64,000 nt of DNA, from positions 61,632 through 125,631 of the forward strand of contig DATGLP010000014.1 of NCBI GenBank assembly GCA_035294085.1, given 5' to 3'. The position numbers and the translations under genes were made by a program. The stretch comes from Acidimicrobiales bacterium (GTDB taxonomy: Bacteria > Actinomycetota > Acidimicrobiia > Acidimicrobiales > Bog-793). This document shows positions 41,304 to 50,634 of the stretch, piece after piece (the stretch's first letter is position 1; every line of letters starts with the position of its first letter). The notes beneath the pieces are model-generated. The model worked only from the letters and a program-made list of their open reading frames with translations. It was not told the origin of the DNA and made no database searches.

Positions 41304-41333
41304 AGACTAGACTAATTCTAAACTCAGAGTCAA
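41304..41333 (-). promoter_or_regulatory. katG promoter
   Basis: On the minus strand TTGACT (41333-41328), an 18-base spacer and TAGTCT (41309-41304) form a vegetative-type promoter with transcription starting near 41297, about 93 bases before the ATG. The local AT richness stands out in this window. Confidence 0.55.
41307..41321. promoter_or_regulatory. candidate Fur/PerR-type operator
   Basis: CTAGACT-A-ATTCTAA is an imperfect 7-1-7 inverted repeat (5 of 7 pairs match), the geometry of PerR/Fur boxes. It lies in the spacer and -10 of the katG promoter, where a repressor would block RNA polymerase. Confidence 0.45.
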
Positions 41334-41577
41334 CCAAAAAATGGGGCCGGGGTGCGTTGCTCGTCGGCGATGCCTCGCTCGGCGAGCGCTGGCGATCGGT
41401 TCGCGGGGACCCGACCCGAGGACGCGCGCGCCGCGAGGCCGCGCGCTCGACCCTCGAGGGGTCGTGCTCGGATGCCACAAGCGAGGTGCGCTCGCGCGCC
41501 GCTTCGACGCCGTGGTCGAAGCGGGTGACGTGCGAGCGGTCCTCCCCGACGCAGCTGGCCAGCCTGAGGCGCAACCT

Positions 41578-42924
41578 TCAGTCGCCCCACAGGCGCCGAC
41601 GGGGCCCCGCGGCACGCGCGCGCAGGTAGGCGAGCACCGTCCGCTCGCCGTCTGCCGTGAGCGCCACCGTGTGCGGCGTGAGCTCGCGGGCGGTTCCTCG
41701 CTCCCAGGTCGCCTCCTCCTCGTCGAGGAGGTCGAAGAGCTGCCACCAGCGAACGGGGCGGTAGATCGCCGAGAGGACGTGGTCAGCGGTGATCGGTCCG
41801 ACCGGGGTCGACCACCCCTGCGCCTCGAGGATCGGGTGCAGGTCGGCGACGAGCTGGCGCACCTCGACGCGCCCGGCCAGCAGGCGCAGGCCCACGAGCT
41901 CGGTGACCATCGCGGTGAACTCCGAGCCGTCCTCGGTCGTGCGCGCGAGCTGCGCCCAGAGCGCCTCGGGCCGGGCGAGCAGCGTCGCCCCGCGGGCGGT
42001 GAGCAGGAGACGCCGACCCCGCCGCCGCACGAGCCGCAGCCGGCTCGCCACCTCCCGGAGGGTGGACAGCGCAGCGACCTCGGCCTCCGAGTGCGGCGGC
42101 GTGTGCCAGTCCCACCAGCCGAAGCGCTCCACCGCGGCGAGCACCGTGGCCCGGGCGAGGTAGCCGGCCTGCGTCAGCGCCGTGCCGTCCGGCCCGCTCG
42201 CAGCCGCGAGCAGCCAGCGCATCGGCTCGACGGCTCGCGCCGGGTCGGGGGGCAGCTCGACGGGATGGAGGAGGCGGTTCGCCACCGACGACCGCCACGC
42301 TCGGTGCGTGCCGTGGCGGGCGCCCTCGATCCACGTCGCGACGCGCTCGGTGGTGACGAGGCTCGCGAGCGTCTGGCCCGGTGGCAGGTCGAGCGGACGT
42401 CCGAGCACGGCCTCGCTGATCGCGACCGCCTTCGTCCGCCAGCGTGCAGCACCCGGGACGAGCTCGCCGGCGGCGACCGCGTCGCCGAGCGCGCGCTCGA
42501 CCGCGTCGTAGGCGCGTGCTTCGTCGATCCCCATGACCGAGCCCCACTCGAGGAGCTCGGTGTCGGGTGGCTCGACGCCCGACCGCGCGTGCGCCTCCTG
42601 GAAGGCCGCCATCCCCTCGAAGGGGCCGACCCTCCACGCCTCGAGGACCCGCCTCGTCTCCGCTGACCGGGCGACGTGGGCGAGGTGCGACAGGCGCAGC
42701 TCGTGGAGGAGCGCGCCCGTCGATTCGACGAGGTCGTCCCACTCGCGCGCAGGGCAGTCCCGAGGCATCCGCCACCACAGGAAGCGCTGGAGGACGGCCT
42801 GGTGGACGAGGCCGACGCCCTCCCCGCAGGTGAGCCCGTCGGCCGCGACCTGCGCCGCGAGCGCGAGGTCCGGACGCCGCGCGACGACCCTCCCGAGCGC
42901 GCGCTCAACCGCTTCGTCGCTCAT
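41578..42924 (-). CDS. uncharacterised protein, C-terminal half resembling pRiA4b ORF-3-type proteins
   Basis: A 448-residue soluble protein, rich in Trp, Leu and Arg. The C-terminal part contains a strand pair ending in RRLLLTARGATLL, then ARPEALWAQL, a pattern I associate with the C-terminal region of plasmid pRiA4b ORF-3-like proteins; this resemblance is weak. No catalytic motif is evident. The ATG at 42924 lies inside the 3' end of the upstream gene (20-base overlap), so the two are translationally coupled and probably act together. No function is proposed. Confidence 0.6.
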   Translation of the reverse strand: MSDEAVERALGRVVARRPDLALAAQVAADGLTCGEGVGLVHQAVLQRFLWWRMPRDCPAREWDDLVESTGALLHELRLSHLAHVARSAETRRVLEAWRVGPFEGMAAFQEAHARSGVEPPDTELLEWGSVMGIDEARAYDAVERALGDAVAAGELVPGAARWRTKAVAISEAVLGRPLDLPPGQTLASLVTTERVATWIEGARHGTHRAWRSSVANRLLHPVELPPDPARAVEPMRWLLAAASGPDGTALTQAGYLARATVLAAVERFGWWDWHTPPHSEAEVAALSTLREVASRLRLVRRRGRRLLLTARGATLLARPEALWAQLARTTEDGSEFTAMVTELVGLRLLAGRVEVRQLVADLHPILEAQGWSTPVGPITADHVLSAIYRPVRWWQLFDLLDEEEATWERGTARELTPHTVALTADGERTVLAYLRARAAGPRRRLWGD

Positions 42925-44113
42925 CGCTACCTCCCTGCACGATCCGGAGCACCGTGCCCGGGCGCCGCTCACCGGCCTCGAGGTCGACGCCGGTCAGCAC
43001 GAGGCAGCGCTGGCGCAGGTGCGCTCGGTGGAAGCCCGGGCGATCGGCCGCCTCGAAGACCTCGACGGCGAGCGCACGCCGGCCGGCACGCAGCGCGCTC
43101 AGCGCCATCGCCTCGATCGGCATCCAGTGGTCGCTGCCGAGCCGGGCCGCGGCGGCGACGTAGCGACCGAAGCGCCTGCCGGCAACGGCGAGCCACGCGA
43201 GCTGCTGGAGGGCCTCGTCGGCCTGGAAGTCGAGGTACTGCGAGCGACACTGCGAGGCGAGACCGAGCAGGTACCCCTCGACGGCCTCCACCTGGCTGGC
43301 AGGCAGGTTCCGCCACGGGAGCGTCTCCTCGGCGTGCCCGAGCCCGTAGTCCTCGAACACGACGAGGTCGCACAGGTCCTCCCAGAACACCTCGGCCGGC
43401 ACCCCCGAGGCCTCCCAGTCGAGGGAGAGGTAGGTGTGCCAGGCGGCGCGCCGCAGCTCCCCGACGTTGCCGTGGGAGTCGTCGACCCGCTCGGCGAGCT
43501 CACAGCCGACCGCGTGGAAGGCGCGGAAGAGCGCGAGCCGCTGCGCGCTCGCGAGGTCGCGTCGGTCGAGGCGCTCGAGCCGCTGCTCGACTCGGCGAAC
43601 GAGGGCGAAGCTCTGGTACTTGGAGACGTAGCCGCCGCGCCCGAGCACGCCGCGGAACGCCTCGTAGGAGGGGAGCGGGTCGACCGGGAAGGCGCTCCAG
43701 CGCCCTCGACGGGCGCGCGCCACGTGGCGCGCCCGAGGTGTCTCGCGCATCGAGGGCGTGAGCGCGCGCTCGTCGATGGCGTCGGCGCTCACCTTGGCGC
43801 GTGCCCGCTCGACCAGGCGCGGCTCGGCCAGCACCTCCGGCGTGGCGAGCGTCGCGACGCTGCAGCCGGCGACCGCGAGCCTCGATCGAAGGTCGGCCAG
43901 GTGGCTCAGCTTCGCCTCGCTCGCGCGTCGGCCACCGGCACGGTCTCGCAGCTCGGTCGCGAGGCGAGACTCGAGCCCGTCGAGGCTGCCGCCGTGGTCG
44001 CAGACGGCGACCGTGGCGAACCACAGGTCCCAGTGGGTCCAGAGCCGCCCCGCGCGTTCGGCCCACGGCTCGGGCCCGAGCACCCTCTGCCGCCGCGGGG
44101 TCGGACCGCTCAC
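42905..44113 (-). CDS. uncharacterised protein, coupled to the next gene
   Basis: A soluble protein of about 402 residues with no domain I recognise. It is rich in aromatic residues and has conserved-looking stretches such as LWTHWDLWFATVAVCDHGG, SYEAFRGVLGRGGYVSKY and WHTYLSLDWEASG. I chose the GTG at 44113 because the 80 in-frame residues above it are low-complexity Arg/Ala/Gly with no apparent fold. It is the first gene of a two-gene minus-strand unit between katG and kdp. Confidence 0.55.
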   Translation of the reverse strand: MSGPTPRRQRVLGPEPWAERAGRLWTHWDLWFATVAVCDHGGSLDGLESRLATELRDRAGGRRASEAKLSHLADLRSRLAVAGCSVATLATPEVLAEPRLVERARAKVSADAIDERALTPSMRETPRARHVARARRGRWSAFPVDPLPSYEAFRGVLGRGGYVSKYQSFALVRRVEQRLERLDRRDLASAQRLALFRAFHAVGCELAERVDDSHGNVGELRRAAWHTYLSLDWEASGVPAEVFWEDLCDLVVFEDYGLGHAEETLPWRNLPASQVEAVEGYLLGLASQCRSQYLDFQADEALQQLAWLAVAGRRFGRYVAAAARLGSDHWMPIEAMALSALRAGRRALAVEVFEAADRPGFHRAHLRQRCLVLTGVDLEAGERRPGTVLRIVQGGSDERRSG

Positions 44114-44584
44114 GGCCGGCGCCCCAGACGCCTGGCCCGCCGGCGCGTCGAGGCCACCGGAGCGCGACGCCCGGCGACGGCGACCGGTGCCGCACACGCC
44201 CGCCGGTTGCACGCGCTGCGTCCCCCCGTCGGCGGTCGCCGAGCGAGCGCGACGGGCCACGTGTGGCGTGCCCCCCGCCGTGGCGTGCGCTGGGCTCGAC
44301 GCGCGCACCGGCCCGAGCGAGCGGACCCGAGGCGCCGTGACCGGTCCCGCGCACACCGTGGCCCGGCGCGCGAGCCGGCTCGCTCGAGGCGCCCGTCGGC
44401 CACGTCTCGCACCCGGTAGACGGCGACGACCACCGCCGCCACCCTACTGAGCGCGCGCGTGGCGTGCAGCGACCCTGACAGCCCGAGGCCCGAGGCGTTC
44501 GCGCGCGCTCGCGTTCACACGGTATTGACGGATCGTGTCCCCCGGTTGACGACGCGTTCACCTTCGAGACGGCATCGTCGGGGC
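44114..44584. other. 471-base intergenic region upstream of kdp
   Basis: No supported gene. Two TTGACG elements (44525-44530 and 44546-44551) lie 21 bases apart, two helical turns, just before the kdp genes. The second could be a -35 with a poor -10 (CGGCAT), as expected for a promoter that needs an activator such as KdpE. The rest is GC-rich without visible structure. Confidence 0.4.
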
Positions 44585-44668
44585 ATGGGTGACCTGCTCT
44601 CGGTGATCGGCACCGTGGCCTTCGTGCTCTCGATGCTCGCCGCAATCCGGGCCTTGGAGCGCGTGTGA
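44585..44668 (+). CDS. 27-residue membrane micro-protein preceding kdpF
   Basis: ATG GGT at 44585 opens a 27-residue peptide made of one hydrophobic helix (DLLSVIGTVAFVLSMLAAI) with a charged tail (RALERV). Its stop overlaps the kdpF start (GTGTGA/GTGA arrangement at 44663-44668), so translation is likely coupled to kdpF. It resembles KdpF in size and topology but not in sequence. It may be a second small stabilising subunit of the Kdp complex; it could also be a leader peptide. Confidence 0.5.
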   Translation: MGDLLSVIGTVAFVLSMLAAIRALERV

Positions 44669-44754
44669 GCATCGTCGAGGCGACCCTCCTCGCCCTCGCG
44701 GTGGGGCTGCTCGCCTACCTCGTCGTCGCGCTCGTGCGGCCCGAGTGGTTCTGA
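44665..44754 (+). CDS. kdpF: potassium-transporting ATPase KdpF subunit
   Basis: A 29-residue single-helix peptide: GTG start at 44665, a hydrophobic helix ([17 protein letters not shown]) and the typical ending R-P-E-W-F. KdpF stabilises the KdpABC complex. Its TGA overlaps the kdpA ATG by one base (TGATG). Confidence 0.88.
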   Translation: MSIVEATLLALAVGLLAYLVVALVRPEWF

Positions 44755-46445
44755 TGGGGCTGTTCGCCTCCCTCGCCGTCCTCGTGGCCGCGCTCGCGCT
44801 CTCCTGGCGCCTTCTCGGCTCCTACCTGGCGGCGGTCTACGACGGCCGCCTCCGCTTCCTCGGCTTCCTCGAGCGTCCGCTGTACCGCATCCTCGGGGTC
44901 GACCCGGAAGCCGAGCAGTCCTGGCAGCGCTACGCCGGTGCGCTCGTCGTCTTCTCCGGCGTGTCGATCCTGCTCACCTACCTGGTCGAGCGCATCCAGT
45001 CGAGCCTGCCGCTCAACCCGGAGCACCTCGCCTCCGTCCCCCCCGCGCTCGCGTGGAACACGGCCGTCTCCTTCGTGACGAACACGAACTGGCAGAACTA
45101 CGCGGGCGAGTCGACGATGTCGTACCTCACGCAGATGGCGGCGCTCGGGGTCCAGCAGTTCGCGAGCGCCTCGGTCGGCATCGCGGTGGCGGTCGCCCTC
45201 GCCCGGGGATTCGCTCGTCGCGGCGCTCCGACGATCGGCAACTTCTGGGTCGACCTCGTGCGAGGCGTCTGCTACGTGCTCGTCCCCGTCGCCTTCCTCG
45301 CCGGCATCGTGTACGTCGAGCAGGGAGCGGTGCAGACGCTCGCCGGCCCCGCGACGGTGCACGACGCGCTGACCGGGGCGACCCAGGTCATCGCGCGTGG
45401 GCCGGTCGGCTTCCTGGAGGCCATCAAGAACCTCGGGACCAACGGTGGCGGCTTCTTCAACGCGAATGGCGCGCACCCGTTCGAGAACCCGACCGCGCTC
45501 ACGAACCTGCTGTCCGTCTTCCTCATGCTGTGCATCCCGGTCTCGCTCACCTACACGTTCGGGAAGATGGTCGGGAGCACCAGGCAGGGGGTCGCCCTCC
45601 TCATGGCGATGGCGGTGATCTTCGCGGCCTGGCTGGGTTTCACGACCTACGCCGAGACTCGTCCCAATCCCGCGGTCGCCGCCGCGCACGCCGTCGCCCA
45701 GCCGCAAGGCAACGTCGAGGGCAAGGAGGTCCGCTTCGGGGTCCTCTCCTCCGCCCTCTACGACGTCACCGCCACCCAGACCTCCACCGGCAGCGTCGAT
45801 GGCTCGAACGACTCCTACACCCCGATGGGAGGCTTCGGGCTCCTCTCGGGCATGATGCTGGGCGAGGTCTCCCCCGGTGGCGTCGGCAGCGGGCTCTACA
45901 CGATCCTGCTCTTCGCCGTCGTGACCGTGTTCATCGGCGGGCTGATGGTCGGCCGGACGCCCGAGTACCTCCGCAAGAAGATCCAGGCGAGGGAGGTCAA
46001 GCTCGCCGCCATCGCCGTGCTCGTCATGCCGCTCACCGTCATCGTCGCCACCGCGATCGCGGTGTCGGTGCACGCGGGGCGCATCGCCCCGTCGAACGCG
46101 GGCCCGCACGGCTTCAGCGAGATCCTCTACGCCTTCACGTCGCAAGCCAACAACAACGGCTCCGCGTTCGCCGGGCTGCGCTCGGACACGCCCTTCTACG
46201 ACGTGGCGGGTGCCATCTCGATGCTGCTCGGCCGCTTCGGGGTCATCGTCCCGGTGCTCGCCCTCGCGGGTTCCCTCGCCGGGAAGCAGCTCGTACCGAC
46301 GAGCCGAGGCACGCTTCGCACCGACACCCCGCTGTTCGTCGGGCTCCTGATCGCCGTGATCCTCATCGTCGGCGGGCTCACGTTCTTCCCTGCGGTCTCC
46401 CTCGGCCCGATCGTCGAGCAGCTCAGCCACGGGAGACTCTTCTGA
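44754..46445 (+). CDS. kdpA: potassium-transporting ATPase KdpA subunit
   Basis: Potassium channel-like subunit of the high-affinity KdpFABC pump. The 563-residue membrane protein has about ten helices and the selectivity-filter loops NTNWQNY, GTNGGGF and a later Gly-rich MGGFGLLSG region. The ATG at 44754 is coupled to kdpF, and its stop overlaps kdpB. Confidence 0.97.
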   Translation: MGLFASLAVLVAALALSWRLLGSYLAAVYDGRLRFLGFLERPLYRILGVDPEAEQSWQRYAGALVVFSGVSILLTYLVERIQSSLPLNPEHLASVPPALAWNTAVSFVTNTNWQNYAGESTMSYLTQMAALGVQQFASASVGIAVAVALARGFARRGAPTIGNFWVDLVRGVCYVLVPVAFLAGIVYVEQGAVQTLAGPATVHDALTGATQVIARGPVGFLEAIKNLGTNGGGFFNANGAHPFENPTALTNLLSVFLMLCIPVSLTYTFGKMVGSTRQGVALLMAMAVIFAAWLGFTTYAETRPNPAVAAAHAVAQPQGNVEGKEVRFGVLSSALYDVTATQTSTGSVDGSNDSYTPMGGFGLLSGMMLGEVSPGGVGSGLYTILLFAVVTVFIGGLMVGRTPEYLRKKIQAREVKLAAIAVLVMPLTVIVATAIAVSVHAGRIAPSNAGPHGFSEILYAFTSQANNNGSAFAGLRSDTPFYDVAGAISMLLGRFGVIVPVLALAGSLAGKQLVPTSRGTLRTDTPLFVGLLIAVILIVGGLTFFPAVSLGPIVEQLSHGRLF

Positions 46446-48493
46446 TGGGCACAGGCGGTCGGAACGTCCACTCGGCGCGCGGCGTCGCCCAGCCCCGATC
46501 GCTGCTCGATCCGGAGATCCTCCTCCAGGCGGCTCGCGCTGCGGTGGTGAAGCTGGACCCGCGCGTCCAGGCTCGCAACCCCGTGATGTTCGTCGTCCTC
46601 GTCGGCACCTTGGTCTGCCTCGCCGAGACGGTGGCGCACCCAGGGATCTTCACGACGAGCATCACGATCTGGCTCCTGCTCACCATCCTGTTCGCGAACT
46701 TCGCCGAGGCGATGGCCGAGGGGCGAGGCAGGGCCCAGGCGGAGTCGCTCCGCCGCCTCCGGACCGACACCGAGGCGCGTCGCCTCAGCGACGGCCGCGA
46801 GGAGCGCGTCCCCGCCGCCTCGCTCGGCAGGGGCGACCTCGTCGTGTGCGAGGCGGGTGACGTCATCCCGTCCGACGGCGAGATCGTCGAGGGGATCGCC
46901 TCGGTCGACGAGTCCGCCATCACCGGGGAGTCCGCACCGGTGATCCGCGAGTCCGGAGGCGACCGCTCGGCCGTCACCGGCGGTACGAAGGTCCTGTCGG
47001 ACCGCATCGTCGTTCGCATCACGGCCGAACGCGGGCAGACCTTCCTCGACCGGATGATCGGGCTGGTCGAGGGCGCGAACCGCCAGAAGACGCCGAACGA
47101 GGTGGCGCTCACGATCCTGCTCGTCGCGCTCACGATCGTCTTCCTCCCCGTCGTCGTCGCGCTGGACCCCTTCGGCCGGTTCGCCGGGGCGCGCCTCTCG
47201 GTCGTCGTCCTCGTCGCCCTCCTCGTCTGCCTCATCCCGACGACGATCGGCGCGCTGCTCTCTGCGATCGGCATCGCCGGCATGGACCGCCTGGTCCAGC
47301 GCAACGTCCTCGCCATGAGCGGACGGGCGGTCGAGGCGGCGGGCGACGTCCAGACCCTGCTGCTCGACAAGACCGGCACGATCACGTTCGGCAACCGCAT
47401 GGCGACGGCGTTCATCGCGGTCGGCGGCCACAGCGAGTCCGAGCTCGCGGCGGCGTCCCAGCTCGCGTCGCTCGCCGACGAGACGCCCGAGGGCCGCTCG
47501 ATCGTCGTCCTCGCCAAGGAGCGCTTCGCGCTGCGCGAGCGAGACCTCGGGGCGGGCCACACGTTCGTGCCGTTCTCGGCCACGACGCGCATGTCGGGCC
47601 TCGACGTCGACGGGCGGCGCATCCGCAAGGGAGCCGCCGACGCCATCCGTGCGTTCGTCGTCGGACAGGGCGGCACGATCCCCGCGGGCCTCGACCAGGT
47701 CGTCGAGCGAGTCGCGCGGGCCGGCTCGACGCCGCTCGTCGTCGCCGACGGCGCCGAGGTCCTCGGGGTGATCGAGCTCAAGGACGTCGTGAAGCAGGGG
47801 ATCCGCGAGCGCTTCGAGCAGCTCCGAGCCGTGGGGATCCGGACGGTCATGATCACCGGCGACAACCCGCTCACCGCCGCCGCGATCGCGGAGGAGGCGG
47901 GCGTCGACGACTACCTCGCCCAGGCGACGCCGGAGGCGAAGCTCGAGCTCATCCGGTCCGAGCAGGCCGACGGGAAGCTCGTCGCCATGACGGGCGACGG
48001 GACGAACGACGCCCCCGCGCTCGCCCAGGCCGACGTCGGCGTGGCGATGAACACCGGAACGACCGCCGCCAAGGAGGCGGGCAACATGGTCGACCTCGAC
48101 TCGAACCCGACGAAGCTCATCGACATCGTCGAGGTGGGCAAGCAGCTCCTCATCACCCGAGGCGCCCTCACGACCTTCTCGATCGCGAACGACATCGCGA
48201 AGTACTTCGCGATCGTCCCGGCGCTGTTCGCCGCCACCTACCCCCAGCTCGGCGCGCTGAACGTGATGCACCTCCACAGCCCGACGAGCGCCGTGCTCTC
48301 CGCCGTCATCTTCAACGCGCTCGTCATCGTCGCCCTCGTCCCGCTCGCGCTGCGCGGCGTGCGGTGGCGACCGGCGGAAGCGCCGGCGATCCTGCGCCGC
48401 AACGTCCTCGTCTACGGGCTCGGCGGCGTGATCACGCCGTTCGTGTTCATCAAGCTCATCGACCTGATCCTCACGGCGACGGGGGCCTTCTGA
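46445..48493 (+). CDS. kdpB: potassium-transporting ATPase KdpB subunit
   Basis: P-type ATPase subunit, 682 residues. The phosphorylated Asp308 lies in LLDKTGT, the actuator motif is TGES, and [12 protein letters not shown] is the hinge. The ATG at 46445 and the stop at 48493 overlap kdpA and kdpC by one base each (TGATG). Confidence 0.98.
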   Translation: MGTGGRNVHSARGVAQPRSLLDPEILLQAARAAVVKLDPRVQARNPVMFVVLVGTLVCLAETVAHPGIFTTSITIWLLLTILFANFAEAMAEGRGRAQAESLRRLRTDTEARRLSDGREERVPAASLGRGDLVVCEAGDVIPSDGEIVEGIASVDESAITGESAPVIRESGGDRSAVTGGTKVLSDRIVVRITAERGQTFLDRMIGLVEGANRQKTPNEVALTILLVALTIVFLPVVVALDPFGRFAGARLSVVVLVALLVCLIPTTIGALLSAIGIAGMDRLVQRNVLAMSGRAVEAAGDVQTLLLDKTGTITFGNRMATAFIAVGGHSESELAAASQLASLADETPEGRSIVVLAKERFALRERDLGAGHTFVPFSATTRMSGLDVDGRRIRKGAADAIRAFVVGQGGTIPAGLDQVVERVARAGSTPLVVADGAEVLGVIELKDVVKQGIRERFEQLRAVGIRTVMITGDNPLTAAAIAEEAGVDDYLAQATPEAKLELIRSEQADGKLVAMTGDGTNDAPALAQADVGVAMNTGTTAAKEAGNMVDLDSNPTKLIDIVEVGKQLLITRGALTTFSIANDIAKYFAIVPALFAATYPQLGALNVMHLHSPTSAVLSAVIFNALVIVALVPLALRGVRWRPAEAPAILRRNVLVYGLGGVITPFVFIKLIDLILTATGAF

Positions 48494-49047
48494 TGCTCGT
48501 CCACCTTCGGCGGTCCGTCCTCGCCGGTCTCGCCCTCCTCCTCCTCGTCGGTCTCGCCTACCCCCTCGCCGGCACGGGGATCTCCCTCCTCGCCTTCCGC
48601 CACCAGGCGGAAGGTTCGCTCACGGCGGACGGGTCGACCCTCATCGGCCAGGCGTGGCCGGGGCCGAGGTGGTTCGAGGGACGGCCGTCGGCGACGCTGT
48701 CTGCGGGGCGAGGCCCCGACGGCATCGCCGTGTCGGGCGCCGCCAACCTCGGCCCGCGCTCGCGTGCGCTCGCAGCCACCGTCGCGCGCGAGGCAGCCCG
48801 GTGGCGGTCGATCGGGGTCGCGCCGACCGCCGACCTCGTCACCACCTCCGGGAGCGGGCTCGACCCGGACATCAGCCCGGCGGACGCCTTCGCCGAGGCG
48901 CCGGCCGTCGCGCGCGCCCGCCACCTGCCCCTCGCCGAGGTGCGCCGGCTCGTCGCCACCCAGGTGCACGGGGCCGAGTTCGGGTTCCTCGGCGAGCCGT
49001 ACGTCGACGTCCTCGAGCTGAACCTGGCCCTGGCGCGGCTGAGGTGA
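48493..49047 (+). CDS. kdpC: potassium-transporting ATPase KdpC subunit
   Basis: A 184-residue subunit with one N-terminal membrane helix and an outer domain with the family motifs GSTLIGQAW, SGSGLDPDISP and the C-terminal G-x-x-x-V-D-V-LELNLAL. Its stop overlaps the start of the OB-fold gene (GTGA). Confidence 0.95.
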   Translation: MLVHLRRSVLAGLALLLLVGLAYPLAGTGISLLAFRHQAEGSLTADGSTLIGQAWPGPRWFEGRPSATLSAGRGPDGIAVSGAANLGPRSRALAATVAREAARWRSIGVAPTADLVTTSGSGLDPDISPADAFAEAPAVARARHLPLAEVRRLVATQVHGAEFGFLGEPYVDVLELNLALARLR

Positions 49048-49376
49048 GCAGCTGGGACTTCACGGCCCCGGGCAGCTGGGGCGGCCGCCCGATCGCCGGG
49101 GAGCTCGGCGCGGCCCGCCCGCGCCAGCGCATCCTCGTGACCGGTACGATCCGGGCGCTGCGCACGATCACCCGCAACGCGAACGGCTCGCCCGCCTTGT
49201 ACTGCCTCTTCGAGGACGAAACGGGCGAAGTCGAGCTCGTCTTCCTCGGCCGCTCGGCCGTCCCCGGGCTGTCGGTGGGCACGCGCCTCACCGTCGAGGG
49301 GACCCTCGGGCGGGAGGGCGGGCGCCTCGTGTGCCTCAACCCGCGCTACCGCATCGAGGCGGGCGAGCAGCCGTGA
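49044..49376 (+). CDS. OB-fold nucleic-acid-binding domain protein
   Basis: A 110-residue protein dominated by a five-stranded OB fold (RILVTGTIRAL, YCLFEDETGEVELVFLG, TRLTVEGTLG). It is embedded between kdpC and the kdpD fragment with a GTGA overlap, so it belongs to the potassium operon. From memory, similar OB-fold proteins sit beside Trk potassium-uptake genes in mycobacteria and Streptomyces, which would make the link to potassium recurrent. The ligand, nucleic acid or nucleotide, is unknown. Confidence 0.8.
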   Translation: MSSWDFTAPGSWGGRPIAGELGAARPRQRILVTGTIRALRTITRNANGSPALYCLFEDETGEVELVFLGRSAVPGLSVGTRLTVEGTLGREGGRLVCLNPRYRIEAGEQP

Positions 49377-49386
49377 GACGGGCGCC

Positions 49387-50634
49387 ATGAACGGCGACGG
49401 GCCCAACGCCACGTCGGCGGCCACCGACGAGGCGGTGAGCGCGGCGGCAGCGCTCGAGGCCGACGCCACCGAGGTCGTCGAGGCGGCCGGTCACTTCCGC
49501 GTCTACCTCGGCGCGGCCCCCGGCGTGGGCAAGACCTACGCCATGCTGAACGAAGGGCGCCGGCGCAAGGGCCGCGGGACCGACGTCGTCGTCGGGTTCG
49601 TCGAGTGCCACGGCCGGCCGCTCACCGAGGCGCTCGTCGAGGGGTTCGAGGTCGTCCCGAGGAAGGTCGTCGCCTACCGAGGATCTCGCTTCGAGGAGAT
49701 GGACCTCGACGCAATCCTCGCCCGCCACCCGAAGGTCGCGCTCGTCGACGAGCTCGCCCACACCAACGTCCCGGGGTCGGGACGCCACGAGAAGCGCTGG
49801 CAGGACGTGCTCGAGCTCCTCGACGCCGGGATCGACGTCATCACGACCGTCAACATCCAGCACCTCGAGAGCATCGCCGACGCCGTCGAGGAGATGACCG
49901 GCACGCCGGTGCGCGAGCGCGTCCCGGACTGGGTGGTCCGCCGGGCGGACCAGATCGAGCTCGTCGACTCCTCGGCCGAGCAGCTGCGCCGGCGGATGCT
50001 CCACGGCAACATCTACCCCCCGGAGAAGGTGCCGCAGGCGCTCGCGCACTTCTTCCGCACCGACAACCTCATCGCGCTCCGGGAGCTCGCGCTCCGCTTC
50101 CTCGCGGACGAGACCGAGGAGGAGCTCCTCGAGCACCTCCGGCGGCGCCGCGCCGAGGGGACCTGGGAGACGACCGAGCGGATCATGGTCGGCGTCACCG
50201 CGGCGCCCGGTACCGACACCTTGCTGCGGCGTGCGGGCCGGATCGCGGCCCGGGTGAAGGGAGAGCTCGACGTGGTCCACGTCGCGACCGGCGACGCGCC
50301 CGGTCCGGGGGCGGCCGCGCGACTCGGGGCGCTGCGCGAGCTGGCGGGCGCCCTCGGCGCCCACTGGCACGAGGTCCACGGGACGGACCCGGCACGCGCC
50401 CTCATCGGCTTCGCGCGCGAGCGGCACACCACGCAGCTCGTCATCGGGTCGAGCCAGCGGTCGCGCCTTCGCGAGCTCCTCGGCGGCGGCTCGGTTGTGC
50501 GCCGGGTCCTTCGCGAGGCGGGCAGCGCCGGCATCGACGTGCACGTCATCGCCCGGCGCGAGCCTCGCGCGCCGCGCGAGGCGACCGACGACGAGCCGAC
50601 CGCCTCGCCGTCTCACTCGGCGTCGAGCTCGTAG
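49387..50634 (+). CDS. kdpD: KdpD N-terminal sensor half (KdpD + USP domains, no kinase)
   Basis: A 415-residue protein that covers only the cytosolic N-terminal part of KdpD: a KdpD domain with Walker A GAAPGVGKT (42-50), VDELAHTN and the NIQHLES segment, then a universal-stress-protein domain ending near residue 395. There are no membrane helices, HisKA or ATPase domains. These are encoded by a separate gene on the opposite strand (51284-52786). In Staphylococcus the USP domain of KdpD binds c-di-AMP. Its 3' end overlaps kdpE by 22 bases, convergently. Confidence 0.92.
   Translation: MNGDGPNATSAATDEAVSAAAALEADATEVVEAAGHFRVYLGAAPGVGKTYAMLNEGRRRKGRGTDVVVGFVECHGRPLTEALVEGFEVVPRKVVAYRGSRFEEMDLDAILARHPKVALVDELAHTNVPGSGRHEKRWQDVLELLDAGIDVITTVNIQHLESIADAVEEMTGTPVRERVPDWVVRRADQIELVDSSAEQLRRRMLHGNIYPPEKVPQALAHFFRTDNLIALRELALRFLADETEEELLEHLRRRRAEGTWETTERIMVGVTAAPGTDTLLRRAGRIAARVKGELDVVHVATGDAPGPGAAARLGALRELAGALGAHWHEVHGTDPARALIGFARERHTTQLVIGSSQRSRLRELLGGGSVVRRVLREAGSAGIDVHVIARREPRAPREATDDEPTASPSHSASSS

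Noticed and set aside
42905..44356. Longer version of the hypothetical protein starting at 44356
   Set aside because: The extra 80 residues are low-complexity Arg/Ala/Gly, unlike the rest of the protein; a GTG at 44113 is more credible.
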